From Psychrobacter sp. Choline-02u-9 (GTDB lineage: Bacteria; Pseudomonadota; Gammaproteobacteria; Pseudomonadales; Moraxellaceae), in the NCBI RefSeq assembly GCF_002836505.1, contig NZ_PJBF01000040.1, positions 1 to 64,000 on the forward strand: a stretch of 64,000 bases of DNA. Direction: 5' to 3'. The position numbers were made by a program, and so were the translations under genes. The notes below the pieces were generated by a model. The model saw only the letters and a list, made by a program, of their open reading frames with translations. It ran no database searches and had not been told where the DNA came from. Positions 9,911-20,131 of this stretch are shown piece after piece; position 1 is the first letter of the stretch; every line of letters starts with the position of its first letter.

Positions 9911-12900
9911 ATGTCGTCAACTGATTTAGTCAGAACAAGCCGTGATGGTGACCAGTTTCACTATTTATGGGCATCAAGAAGAGCTTTATTACTGCTACAG
10001 TCGGATTCCAAATTAAAGCTAATAACGATAGAAGGAGTCTCTTCTGTTGAGTTAGGTGACCAGCATGTTTCTGATGGGGAATATGTGGTTGACGTCGCTG
10101 AATATTATGGCGGAGAAAGTTTTGAGACAGCTGATAGCATCAAATATTATCAGCTAAAGCATACGACGAAGAGTAAGGAAACTCCTTTTGACCCAAGTAA
10201 ACTAAGAAATACGATAGAAGGTTTCAGCGACCGCTACAAAGCTCTTATTGAGGTTATTGGTAAAGAATCAGCCCAAGCTAAGCTCAAGTTTATATTCGTA
10301 TCGAACAGATCTATTAATGAAGGCTTTCATGAGAGTATCAAACAAGTAGCTTTAGGGTACTCTACTAAGCTGACTAATCAAAGAAAGCTTGAGCTATATA
10401 CAGGCTTAAACGGTCAAAACCTCTCTGACTTTTGTAAATTAATAACTTTTGATATCACTGCTGACGATTACTGGGAACAACGTAATATTCTTGCCTCAGA
10501 AACCGCAACTTATCTCGCTGGCTCTGACGCACACTCCCCTATTAGTTTAAAAGAGCTAATCACGAGAAAGGCGTTAAGCGAAAGTCAAAATAGCAACTCT
10601 ATTAATAAAATCGACGTTTTAAGAACGCTTAATACAAATGAAGACGCTCTATTTCCAGTGAAAAATCTAATTAAGATAGTTGAGAACCCTATTCAACGTG
10701 AGCAAGAGCAACAACTTACTAGCCAGATTATTGATGATAATTTCAATGTTTTTATAATTCAAGCAGAAGGTGGTGTTGGCAAAACTATCTTTGCTTCTCA
10801 CATTCATGAATACCTACCTGAAGATTCAATCTCTATTGTTTACGATTGTTTTGGGGATGGGGATTATAGAAACACCTCAACTTTAAGGCATACTCACAGA
10901 ACAGCTTTGGTTCAAATAGCTAATGAACTAGCAGCAAAAGGGTTATCCCATCCTTTAATTCCAAGCTCCTCAGCTACAGATTTCGATTATATTAAAGCAT
11001 TTTTATCAAGAATTGAGCAAGCCGCAGAGAAGCTTAATTACATTAACCCTAACGCAATCCTTTCGATTGTGATTGATGCCGCTGATAACGCTCAAATGGC
11101 AGCTGAAGAATTTGGAGAAGTCAGATCTTTTATTAAAGACTTAATCAAAGAATCTTTTCCTGACAATGTCAAATTAATTAGTTTCTGTAGACCCTACAGA
11201 TTGACGTTACTTGATGCACCTTCAGCAGTTAAGTTACTTAATTTAAACCCCTTTACTCTTGAAGAGACTAAGCATAATTTAGAAAAACACTATGATCAAA
11301 TATCGCCTGCAGATGTGTCGGAATTTCACAGACTAACATCTCAAAATCCACGTATCCAATATATGGCACTGGCAAAAGAGCAAAGCTTACCAGAAACCCT
11401 ACGCTTCTTCGGTACAAACCCTAAAAGCATTGAAGACACTATAAGTGATTTATTAGAAGCAGCCGTCGATAAGATTAAAGAAGATAACTTTATTGAGAGC
11501 GCCAAAATAGACAAGCTGTGTGAGTCTATTGCGATTCTTAGACCTCTACTACCTATCGAGGTACTCGCGAAAATATCACAGGTTCCTGAAGAGCAAATCA
11601 GAAGCTTTATCGCAGATATTGGTGGACATCCCATTCGGTTACTAGATGATTATATCCAATTTATTGATGAACCAACAGAAACTTGGTTTAGAGACAAGTA
11701 TCGTCCCAAAGACAGTCAACAACTTGGAGCTTATATCACTACGCTCAAACCTCTGGTTAGCGACTCACATTATGTTGCCTCAGTTTTACCACAGCTAATG
11801 CTAGAGGCTGAGGAATATGAAGATCTTTTCGATGCAGTCTTAAGCTCTAAACTTCTACCTGAAACCTCCTCACTAGAAAGAAGACACATTGAAGTACAAC
11901 GGCTTCAATTTGCAATCAAAGCAGGCATTAAGCTTAATAGGTTAGTTGATGTTGCTAAGCTAGCATTAATGGCTGGTGGTGAAAGTGCCGCTCAAACCCG
12001 ACAAAATGCCTTAATAGCAGAAAATTTAGACTTAGCTTCAGTTTTTTTTGATGATAACAAGTTACAAGAGTTAATCGCTAATGATATTTTCACTTTAGAA
12101 AATAAATGGCTAGGTGCAAAATTCGCCTATGAAGCGCAACTGCTTTCATATAAAGAAAACTTAATGAGTGAAGCAAGAAGTAAACTTCGAGTAGCTGAAG
12201 ACTGGCTTCATAGCTTGTTCAAGCAACCTGAAGATGGAAGATATCATACAGGAGTTGATGATAAAGATATTGTGCGGCTATTTATTGCTCATTTCAACAT
12301 ACATGGCGCTGAACAAAGCTTAATTTGGCTGAATAAATGGAAACCAAAATCAGTAATCTATATGGTAGCAACTCAAGTAGCACAGGAATTTCTACTTTAT
12401 AACAAGTTGGCAGATTTAAAGTCCATGCTACAACATGCCAGCAATAACATTTATTTCACATTGGGTATAGTAAACGAAACCGTTCAACATAACTATGATA
12501 TTCCCGCTCAATATTTATCAAGATCTTTCAAAATTATAAGTCGTAAAGGCGTTTTAATTGAATTACAAGATGGAACTCGACCTGTAAGTTTGCATACTAT
12601 GACGAACTACCTGTTAGCATGTTATAGATCTGAAGTCTGTAATGGGATAACTGCTTCAGATATATTATCCCGTTATATGCCAATCAGATTTCCTTATGAG
12701 CTTGAAGATACTCGTGGTCACTATGAAAAATCAATATATATGCTTGCTTATGCATTATTAGCTAAGTGGCAAGCTAGCGAATTAACAATAGAAGACATTA
12801 TTGACGCAAACAGTAAAGCAAAAATCGAAAAATCTAACAGTTCATTTGAACTGAATGAAATTACCAATAATATTGAAAAGTTAATTCCTTGGTATAACTT

Positions 12901-15900
12901 GTTAGCTGATAGCCTGTTATCTACGTCAACCATTTCAGGTATTGAAGAGTCGATTAGTATTGTTTTAAATGACTCCTATCTCCCTAAAGCAGATGAATAT
13001 CGCTTTAATCGTAGTATGGTAGAAGACATTGCATGGGCATGGTTTAAAATTATCATTACTAATAGTCAAAACATAAAACAGTTAGTACAGGAGTTATTTG
13101 ATTATCTTAGTATTAGGGAAATTACATTACTTCCTAGAACCCTAAATGAGTTTACAAGAATATGCTGTCAGCGTTCTGAACTTAAAGACTTTGCTTACGA
13201 TTTGAGTCAACAAAACTTCGAGAGAGCAATTAAAGCTCAAATAAATGCAAATGAGATACTGGACGATATTGTAGAAGTTGCAAGAGCAATACTACCGTTA
13301 GATACCAAGCAGGCTGAGTCATATTTTAATAAAGCTATAGAAGTCAGTAGTAAGATTGGCGATGAAAACTTTTCTCGATGGGAGGCTTTAATTTATCATG
13401 CTTCTAATACCACTGGGCTAACGTATAGTGGACAACCTGAACTAGCCTACAGATTCGCTAGATGTTCTGAGCTCACATATAAATATATATACGAAGACCA
13501 TTTTAACTGGGATGCAACCGTTAAAGCACTCGTTGATATCCATCCAAATTCAGCTTTAGCTATTGCAAGTAGGTGGCGTGATAGACAGTTTGGCGAAGAT
13601 GACTTAGTAATCAGTGCAATAGGAGAAAAGCTTTTAGAACATAAGCTTATCTCACCATTAGCACTTCTTTCCTTGCTTTGCCTAGAAACAGGTTCTTATT
13701 TAAAAGACATATTAGATGGTATTCAATTTAATAGTTTAGATAATGAAATTCAAAAAGCTGTGATTCTTATAGTCTATCAATATCAAGTTATACCTAATCC
13801 ATCTGAAAACAATAGAACTATACTTAAAAAGCTATACGATAATTACTCACTACAAATAGATGATATACAACGGTTTTTCGATACCTATGAGCCTGATAAA
13901 CTTAAATCAAGAGACTCCAGTTATGATTGTAGCTCTACAGTTGAGAGTATAGATTGGGCCAACGTTTTTATCGATGATCAACTAGATAGCCAATACGATT
14001 ATCAATCAGCTCAAGATAGATACCTAAGTATTAAAGAATATAGTTCATTAGATGATAGCTACTATAGCGAGCTTCATAATAGGCTGTCTAATACCTACGT
14101 TTACGATTATATAGAGTCGACCTTAAATGATCCTAAAATAGGGGTATATAGATTAAACTTTATTTTGAAAACAATACCTGACAAATGGAAACAACGTGAA
14201 GCCGTAAGAGAATGTTTTAGCGAACAATTCAAAGTATATTGTCGCAGGCATACATTAGAGCTATTCATCAGTCTTCGCTATGGTGACTTGAAGTTAATTA
14301 CTGTAATGAGTTTAATATCTAATCTTCCAGAGAGTGAGTTACTTGGACAGGTATTATTAGGGCGTTCAGAAAGCGCGGAACTTCTAGATAGTGACCAACT
14401 ATTTAACATGGTAAGCATGATTAGTAAAATCATCGATCCTGAAGACTCAAAAGACGTATTAGAATATGGTTTAACCTTGTTAGAACAAGATTTATCTGAT
14501 GATATATCTGACGGTGAGTGGCTTGCTCATTTGATACCTCCAGATAATATTGAGGAAGCCTATGCAGGTTATGTTGTCTCAGGGTTAGCATCACCCTTTC
14601 TTTATACACGTTGGCTTAATTCTCATGCTGTCAAAGTACTGGTAGAGCTCCAACAAAAACCCGTATTAGATGCTTTAATAAATCAGATAGATATGCAGAC
14701 TAATAAAGCGTTTATCGACAACCGTTTTAGTTATTACAGTTATACTGCCCTTCAATGGTTGCTCATAGCTTTTTTAAAGGTTTCTAATGGACATGCCAGC
14801 GCAATAGCACCTTATATTGACTTCTTCAAGTCTAATATAAATCCAGATAAACCTCACATTTTAATCCGTTTTTATTCTGCTAAAATTCTTCTGAACCTAC
14901 ATGAGCAAGATATTATTAGTTTAACACTGACTGAAGTAGAAGCTTACGAGTCAATTGGAACTTCAAATTTTGAGGTTATAGAAAAAGAAGCTGTTAATTT
15001 AGATGAATATCAGAATATCGATAAGTCTGAAGTAGATTCATTTGGTATTGATTTTGGACCTTATTGGATTGAGCCTCTTGGCGAATATTTTGGTTTACAT
15101 GCCAAATATGCCTACTATGAAGTATCTCTTGTCAAAGATAGCTTGTTTAATAATCCGAATAAATTAACAGATAGCAGACACTCATCTTCAATATATGAGT
15201 GGCAAGCAACAAATCATAGTCATGGCTCAGCACCAGAAGTAGAAGATTTAGAATTTTATAGAAACTATCATTCACTGATGATTGCGGCAGATATATTGCT
15301 AAATAAAAGGCCCTTAGTTCAACAAGACTGGTATACATTTTCTTATTGGCTATCGAAGTATGATTTTACATTGCTGAATGGCGTTTGGCTATCGAACTAT
15401 AGAGACCCTACACCTAAACGAACGACCGAGTGGCATATTGGTATAGAGCAGAATAGTCCAAGTTGGGAGTACAGTATGTCATCAAGCGACTTTGATGAAC
15501 ATTTCAATTTTGATAACGATTGGTTGCCCATATGGGGTAGTTGGACAGAAGTATTTGATAGAAAAGAAAAAAGTTTTAACATGCGTTCAAGCTTAGTAGA
15601 TCCTAAGACATCTTTTGCTTTATTGCGTTCGTTGCAGTCTTACACAGACCCTAGCGATTATTGTTTACCAAAACAAGGCGACGACTTTAATATTGACAAC
15701 GGTGTCTTTAATTTAAAATCATTTATATCAGAATCTGAATGGTTCGATAATACCATTTTCGAGAAAGACCCTTGGTCAGCATCTATTGAGTATAGAAGTC
15801 TAAAACCTACTGACAGTGTTATTGAACTTATGAACATAAGCTGTGACTCACTTGGTAAGACTTGGTTTGATAAAAATGGTAGTGAAGTTATTAGAACGTC

Positions 15901-16147
15901 TTATTGGGGGCGTTTGCGCTCTCGTAATCAAGAGTACTCCCGTGGTACTAAAATGCTCGTTTCTAAGCATTTTCTCATCAGTATGCTTAGAGCTTTAAAT
16001 ATGAACTTAATAGTATCATTTTCAGGTGAACATCGACTTCATTCAAGACATGGAAAGGACGAGGATTATTATAAGGAGTTTGGGTATATTCCTAATAGTA
16101 AAAAAGTATATTTAATCACTAAGGACGGCGAGTTATATGGATACTAA
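9911..16147 (+). CDS. avs3a: Large nuclease-STAND ATPase, probable AVAST type 3 antiphage protein
   Basis: 2078 aa. The N-terminal 200 residues resemble a Cap4/DUF4297-type PD-(D/E)xK nuclease: RDGDQFHYLWASRRALLLL, then D75 and Q81-L-K83 as the likely catalytic D...QxK. A P-loop ATPase follows: Walker A AEGGVGKT (K291) and a Walker B-like SIVIDAAD. The remaining about 1500 residues look like helical repeats with an aromatic-rich C-terminus, as in STAND sensors. In known Avs3 the repeats bind phage terminase and trigger DNA cleavage; that function is transferred by resemblance. The AAGAAGAG upstream supports the start. It overlaps the next gene by 11 bp. Another DUF4297-STAND defence family is possible. 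Confidence 0.65.
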   Translation: MSSTDLVRTSRDGDQFHYLWASRRALLLLQSDSKLKLITIEGVSSVELGDQHVSDGEYVVDVAEYYGGESFETADSIKYYQLKHTTKSKETPFDPSKLRNTIEGFSDRYKALIEVIGKESAQAKLKFIFVSNRSINEGFHESIKQVALGYSTKLTNQRKLELYTGLNGQNLSDFCKLITFDITADDYWEQRNILASETATYLAGSDAHSPISLKELITRKALSESQNSNSINKIDVLRTLNTNEDALFPVKNLIKIVENPIQREQEQQLTSQIIDDNFNVFIIQAEGGVGKTIFASHIHEYLPEDSISIVYDCFGDGDYRNTSTLRHTHRTALVQIANELAAKGLSHPLIPSSSATDFDYIKAFLSRIEQAAEKLNYINPNAILSIVIDAADNAQMAAEEFGEVRSFIKDLIKESFPDNVKLISFCRPYRLTLLDAPSAVKLLNLNPFTLEETKHNLEKHYDQISPADVSEFHRLTSQNPRIQYMALAKEQSLPETLRFFGTNPKSIEDTISDLLEAAVDKIKEDNFIESAKIDKLCESIAILRPLLPIEVLAKISQVPEEQIRSFIADIGGHPIRLLDDYIQFIDEPTETWFRDKYRPKDSQQLGAYITTLKPLVSDSHYVASVLPQLMLEAEEYEDLFDAVLSSKLLPETSSLERRHIEVQRLQFAIKAGIKLNRLVDVAKLALMAGGESAAQTRQNALIAENLDLASVFFDDNKLQELIANDIFTLENKWLGAKFAYEAQLLSYKENLMSEARSKLRVAEDWLHSLFKQPEDGRYHTGVDDKDIVRLFIAHFNIHGAEQSLIWLNKWKPKSVIYMVATQVAQEFLLYNKLADLKSMLQHASNNIYFTLGIVNETVQHNYDIPAQYLSRSFKIISRKGVLIELQDGTRPVSLHTMTNYLLACYRSEVCNGITASDILSRYMPIRFPYELEDTRGHYEKSIYMLAYALLAKWQASELTIEDIIDANSKAKIEKSNSSFELNEITNNIEKLIPWYNLLADSLLSTSTISGIEESISIVLNDSYLPKADEYRFNRSMVEDIAWAWFKIIITNSQNIKQLVQELFDYLSIREITLLPRTLNEFTRICCQRSELKDFAYDLSQQNFERAIKAQINANEILDDIVEVARAILPLDTKQAESYFNKAIEVSSKIGDENFSRWEALIYHASNTTGLTYSGQPELAYRFARCSELTYKYIYEDHFNWDATVKALVDIHPNSALAIASRWRDRQFGEDDLVISAIGEKLLEHKLISPLALLSLLCLETGSYLKDILDGIQFNSLDNEIQKAVILIVYQYQVIPNPSENNRTILKKLYDNYSLQIDDIQRFFDTYEPDKLKSRDSSYDCSSTVESIDWANVFIDDQLDSQYDYQSAQDRYLSIKEYSSLDDSYYSELHNRLSNTYVYDYIESTLNDPKIGVYRLNFILKTIPDKWKQREAVRECFSEQFKVYCRRHTLELFISLRYGDLKLITVMSLISNLPESELLGQVLLGRSESAELLDSDQLFNMVSMISKIIDPEDSKDVLEYGLTLLEQDLSDDISDGEWLAHLIPPDNIEEAYAGYVVSGLASPFLYTRWLNSHAVKVLVELQQKPVLDALINQIDMQTNKAFIDNRFSYYSYTALQWLLIAFLKVSNGHASAIAPYIDFFKSNINPDKPHILIRFYSAKILLNLHEQDIISLTLTEVEAYESIGTSNFEVIEKEAVNLDEYQNIDKSEVDSFGIDFGPYWIEPLGEYFGLHAKYAYYEVSLVKDSLFNNPNKLTDSRHSSSIYEWQATNHSHGSAPEVEDLEFYRNYHSLMIAADILLNKRPLVQQDWYTFSYWLSKYDFTLLNGVWLSNYRDPTPKRTTEWHIGIEQNSPSWEYSMSSSDFDEHFNFDNDWLPIWGSWTEVFDRKEKSFNMRSSLVDPKTSFALLRSLQSYTDPSDYCLPKQGDDFNIDNGVFNLKSFISESEWFDNTIFEKDPWSASIEYRSLKPTDSVIELMNISCDSLGKTWFDKNGSEVIRTSYWGRLRSRNQEYSRGTKMLVSKHFLISMLRALNMNLIVSFSGEHRLHSRHGKDEDYYKEFGYIPNSKKVYLITKDGELYGY

Positions 16148-16808
16148 ATCACTGGAGCAGTTAGGAAAGAATCTTGTAGAAGAATATGGGCTTGAAAGCT
16201 CTACCAGTACTTTAGAGAGATGGATGCTTCACTATTTAGCTGAACTTTTTGATAAAGAAAGAGAATATGGTAATGCAGACGAGACAAAAACTATTCAACT
16301 TGAGATTAAAGAAATAATTTTAGAGTTTTGGCGATTAAGATATCGCTTAGCAGATGAAGATAGTTTATTTAAGAAAAACCAAGCTCTTATTGATACGTTA
16401 GAGAAGATAAGCCCTCAGTCCGTTATACCCATTAGCTCGTTTTTTAATCCCTATGATAGTAAAGACACACTTGAAGTTAGCGAAGCAGGATGGCAAGAAA
16501 GACTGTTAGCTATCGACAAATCATCAAAAGTAGTCATGTCACACTGTGTCTTAAAATACCTTAACGATATTGCTGATAAAAACAATGATATTGTGAAACT
16601 CATTGAGTCTATTGAAGCTTTTAACTCTCCAGAATCCTTTTTAAGTAGGTTTTATGGTGATGAGACAGCAGAGACAGATAAAATTGAAAATATAGAAGAA
16701 CGCATTCAAAACTTAACTGTCTTTATAGATACAGCGGAGTCTGTACTCGAAGAATATAGGTCTGAGCTAGCTAGCTTAGCTGTTGATTCACATAATAAAC
16801 CTAAATAA
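16137..16808 (+). CDS. avs3b: Small helical partner of the STAND ATPase, probable Avs3b
   Basis: 223 aa, predicted mostly helical, with no signal peptide or membrane segment. The motif STLERWMLHYLAELFDKER near residues 23-41 is like that in small partners of large defence ATPases, and a charged C-terminal helix pair lies at about 180-215. Its ATG lies inside the end of the 2078-aa gene (11-bp overlap), implying translational coupling and a shared complex or regulation. The biochemical role of such partners is not clear to me. It converges with the recombinase operon, leaving 59 bp between stops. Confidence 0.6.
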   Translation: MDTKSLEQLGKNLVEEYGLESSTSTLERWMLHYLAELFDKEREYGNADETKTIQLEIKEIILEFWRLRYRLADEDSLFKKNQALIDTLEKISPQSVIPISSFFNPYDSKDTLEVSEAGWQERLLAIDKSSKVVMSHCVLKYLNDIADKNNDIVKLIESIEAFNSPESFLSRFYGDETAETDKIENIEERIQNLTVFIDTAESVLEEYRSELASLAVDSHNKPK

Positions 16809-16867
16809 TTTAATTACTCGGGCTTAATTGTTTCATAGCTGCTACTTGCAACGATAATGATTACTAA

Positions 16868-19800
16868 CTATTTATTGTCATGTTTAATTAGCACAATCAA
16901 AAGATACCCTAGATATTTCAGCACCCCCGACGAAGCGTAGTAATCATCAGTAATAGCCAAATTCTTACCAGAACGTTTACGCTTTTTCTGCACTACCCTT
17001 ACCTCATAGCCGTGGAAGTTTTCACGAGCACCGACACGTATTGAGCTGTTCAGATTCAAGTCTTTTTTAACATCACTTACAACTTGCTCGCTATATGCCC
17101 TAACCTGCCAATGACTGGCATCAATAAGCTGACAGCCTACTAGCATAAAACTCTGTAGCATCTCCAGCTGGGTCTCCTTAATACCAAAATGAATCGATGA
17201 GTTATTTAAGTTATGTTTATGTGCAAATATCTCAATAAACACTCCCAACTTCTCAGGATCCTTTATAGACATCTGATAAGCTCTATCTAATGCTCTAATT
17301 ATTACTTCCTGATTTTTACTACCTTTAGGCCTACCTAGTAATAGCCTGTCATCATCAAACAGCTCGCTAGCGCGCAGATATAAACATTTAGATTCATTTA
17401 GACTTATACCATGTCTAATAGCAATCTCAGGTAACAGCTCATTTCTAGAGTTGATATTTAACTTCTGTAAGTCCTCTAAAAAACCTATGACGTCCGCATA
17501 TTTAGGATGAATGAAAATTGACTTTTGAATAGACTCTTTCGATCCATTCAAACTATCGTTTAACAGTTGCTGGCTAGCATTGTTTTCAGATTCATCTATA
17601 TTCTTGAATAATGGTACTTTATTGGAAGCTATCTTTTTAAGTAAATATGGTCTTATCTTATTTAGCTGCACCGTCTTTGTCGTTGCATCATAAGCAGTTT
17701 TATCTTGTCTATATATAGCGGAATAACCAAGCCCTGTTATTAACTCTAAAACGGTTATAGGTAGCTGCAAGCACGCTCTGCTGAGCTGTTCCCCTGCTAG
17801 CAAGTGAGCAGTATGAATGTAATGCTCGAAGGTTGTGTCGCACGTTAAATGCCCTGCAAGACTTGCCAGCCCAAACCAAGCGCCCTGCTCTTTGTGATAA
17901 CCAAGAATTCCTTTCACTATTTTTTCGCACTGGTCGTTATTATAATCCGTCATCACCTGTACCAATGAAGATTCACGTAGTACTAATGCCAGTTGACTAA
18001 TAGCAGTATGTCTAAAGCTATGAAATGTGAAGTCATGCTCTCCTAGCAATCTATCCCAAATCAACTTCATGAGATTACTAAAAAATACACTGGGTAACGG
18101 CTGATCACCTGATCCTTGAGAAAACAAGTAACGTCGCTTCAGTCTTTTCTGCTGATGATATAGCTGAACAAATTGTTCCAGCTCGTCTTGCTTAAGTAAG
18201 CAATCAACCAGTATAAGCCTACTTGCACTGCTACTTTTCAATCTTCGATAGCGATTCGGTCTTAGCCATATTTGTGGTTGTTCTATTCGTTGTCCATGCT
18301 CATCAGCATAGATATCTGCTACATCAGCAACTTTAATACCGATGAGTTCCTTTATTCGCATTCCTGTTCGGTATGCCAGATTTAAGACTACTAAGCAAAG
18401 GTTTTTCTGTTCATAGTCTAAATCCGAGGTGACCAGATACTCTTTCATCGCATGATATATACGAGGCGATATCATACTCGCCTTTATAACCTGACGTTTA
18501 TTACCCCATGGAAAATACACATATGGAGCATCGTAATACTCTATTTGATAATCATGAAATGCTCTCAGGCGACCATAGGTAAATTTTTGAGTATCTTTAA
18601 GCTGATCTAAGTAAGATACTTTAATGTCACTTGCCAGCTCATTTAATACGCTTGGGGAATCAGGTACCTCACTTTCGATAATGCCTGCATCTTCATTTAT
18701 GTTACTTATAGCTTCATCGTTGAAATCAGAATCTTTTTTAAGTATCGAAAATTTACGACCATCCTTAATCTTACTTTGAATAATCTCCTCATAGACAGCT
18801 TCAAAGTCTTCATCCGACCATTCATCAAGAGTCTCATCCATCGTTAGCATCAGCCAATCACGACCAATACAGCCCACGTATTTACTGATGGTATCTAGCC
18901 TGCTATTACTATCACTCAATAAGCTCTTGACCCACCCTAAAAGACGCGTGGCATTCGGTTGAGCGAAATCCTGTTGTAATAACTCTATATGCGAAATAGC
19001 TGATACCCTGCTGCCTTTGAGAGCATCTTGCACCTTTTTAATGAGATTTTTGCTAAAGCTTGGATAATTATTTTTATTAGCACTTCTTTTACTTAATCCT
19101 GAATAACTTGCTACAAACAGCTCTGACCAATTAAGTGGTGGCGGGTTTGAGCCAATCGCCTCTTGGTTATAATTAATGAGCTCATTTATACTTAAGCCAG
19201 TGGTTTTGATTTTGCCTTGTCTAACAATAGACAGCGCACTATCTATATCGGTACCCTTCATCTGCCGCCAATGATAGTTCGCATATTTTATTAATTGCGA
19301 TAGATGCGGTTTACTTTTATCTTTATTTTGTAGTTTTAGCTTCTTACAAGTATCACTAATAATGGTTTCAAACGATTTCACACCTTCTCTGTTCAGGTTT
19401 TTATCTTTCAGCGCATATAGAAAGCAAAGTGTCATATCGTCAGGTATGTACTCTACATAGCGCTGTAAGCTTGTAGTAGATACATTCTCTAAAATATGAC
19501 CTTTCCTATGAGAACAACCATAATTGTCATCATAAATACTTAGTAAAATTAGCGCTAAATGTTCACTGCTAGCATTCGAGATTGATGACTGATCCGCTCC
19601 TGGCAACTGCAGCCGGTAGATATCGCGTTCGCCTAGGAGCCATTGATACAGAGCTTTTAGTGCATCTATATCATTTAATCCACCATACATCATGCTACAG
19701 TAGAGCGCTGACTCAATTAAATCATTGTTTGAGAACTTTCTTTTTCGTTGCCATATTTCAATCATTTGCTGACTAGCAAGGCTTACTTGAGCGCCATTCA

Positions 19801-20131
19801 CCATCCAATCATAAGAGATGATTAAATTATCGCGCTCTGCGATGACGGGCACCACAGGTTCATCTAAATCAGTACCATTCTTTTTGTTGTAATTTCGAAT
19901 GGATGCTAAAAAACCTTGTCTGGCTAAATAGTAAGTATGGGCGGTATCAAAGCGCGTCTTAAGCGCGTTATCGATTGCTTGATAGTATTCAGTTAAGTCT
20001 GTTTCTGTAGTTATAGCATTCTCGTCCACATAAGACGCTATCAAAACTTTCGCCTCATTTTTGATAGCATCATAACTTTTGCTTCTATTTTCTTCTCTTA
20101 ACTGATGAGCAACGGCATTATCCATATACAT
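16868..20131 (-). CDS. gmtZ: Very large tyrosine recombinase, third gene of recombinase trio (GmtZ-like)
   Basis: 1087 aa, far longer than typical integrases. A complete tyrosine-recombinase catalytic set is visible in the middle: R588 (RTGMRI), H704-S-F-R707, H761 (AGHLTCD) and Y771 (FEHYIHT). About 550 N-terminal residues and about 300 C-terminal residues, the latter with LLGRPKGSKNQEV, have no obvious known domain. The start overlaps the upstream 774-aa gene by 14 bp. The 186/774/1087-aa operon matches my recollection of the Gamma-Mobile-Trio of gammaproteobacterial islands; which protein bears which letter is uncertain. Confidence 0.6.
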   Translation of the reverse strand: MYMDNAVAHQLREENRSKSYDAIKNEAKVLIASYVDENAITTETDLTEYYQAIDNALKTRFDTAHTYYLARQGFLASIRNYNKKNGTDLDEPVVPVIAERDNLIISYDWMVNGAQVSLASQQMIEIWQRKRKFSNNDLIESALYCSMMYGGLNDIDALKALYQWLLGERDIYRLQLPGADQSSISNASSEHLALILLSIYDDNYGCSHRKGHILENVSTTSLQRYVEYIPDDMTLCFLYALKDKNLNREGVKSFETIISDTCKKLKLQNKDKSKPHLSQLIKYANYHWRQMKGTDIDSALSIVRQGKIKTTGLSINELINYNQEAIGSNPPPLNWSELFVASYSGLSKRSANKNNYPSFSKNLIKKVQDALKGSRVSAISHIELLQQDFAQPNATRLLGWVKSLLSDSNSRLDTISKYVGCIGRDWLMLTMDETLDEWSDEDFEAVYEEIIQSKIKDGRKFSILKKDSDFNDEAISNINEDAGIIESEVPDSPSVLNELASDIKVSYLDQLKDTQKFTYGRLRAFHDYQIEYYDAPYVYFPWGNKRQVIKASMISPRIYHAMKEYLVTSDLDYEQKNLCLVVLNLAYRTGMRIKELIGIKVADVADIYADEHGQRIEQPQIWLRPNRYRRLKSSSASRLILVDCLLKQDELEQFVQLYHQQKRLKRRYLFSQGSGDQPLPSVFFSNLMKLIWDRLLGEHDFTFHSFRHTAISQLALVLRESSLVQVMTDYNNDQCEKIVKGILGYHKEQGAWFGLASLAGHLTCDTTFEHYIHTAHLLAGEQLSRACLQLPITVLELITGLGYSAIYRQDKTAYDATTKTVQLNKIRPYLLKKIASNKVPLFKNIDESENNASQQLLNDSLNGSKESIQKSIFIHPKYADVIGFLEDLQKLNINSRNELLPEIAIRHGISLNESKCLYLRASELFDDDRLLLGRPKGSKNQEVIIRALDRAYQMSIKDPEKLGVFIEIFAHKHNLNNSSIHFGIKETQLEMLQSFMLVGCQLIDASHWQVRAYSEQVVSDVKKDLNLNSSIRVGARENFHGYEVRVVQKKRKRSGKNLAITDDYYASSGVLKYLGYLLIVLIKHDNK

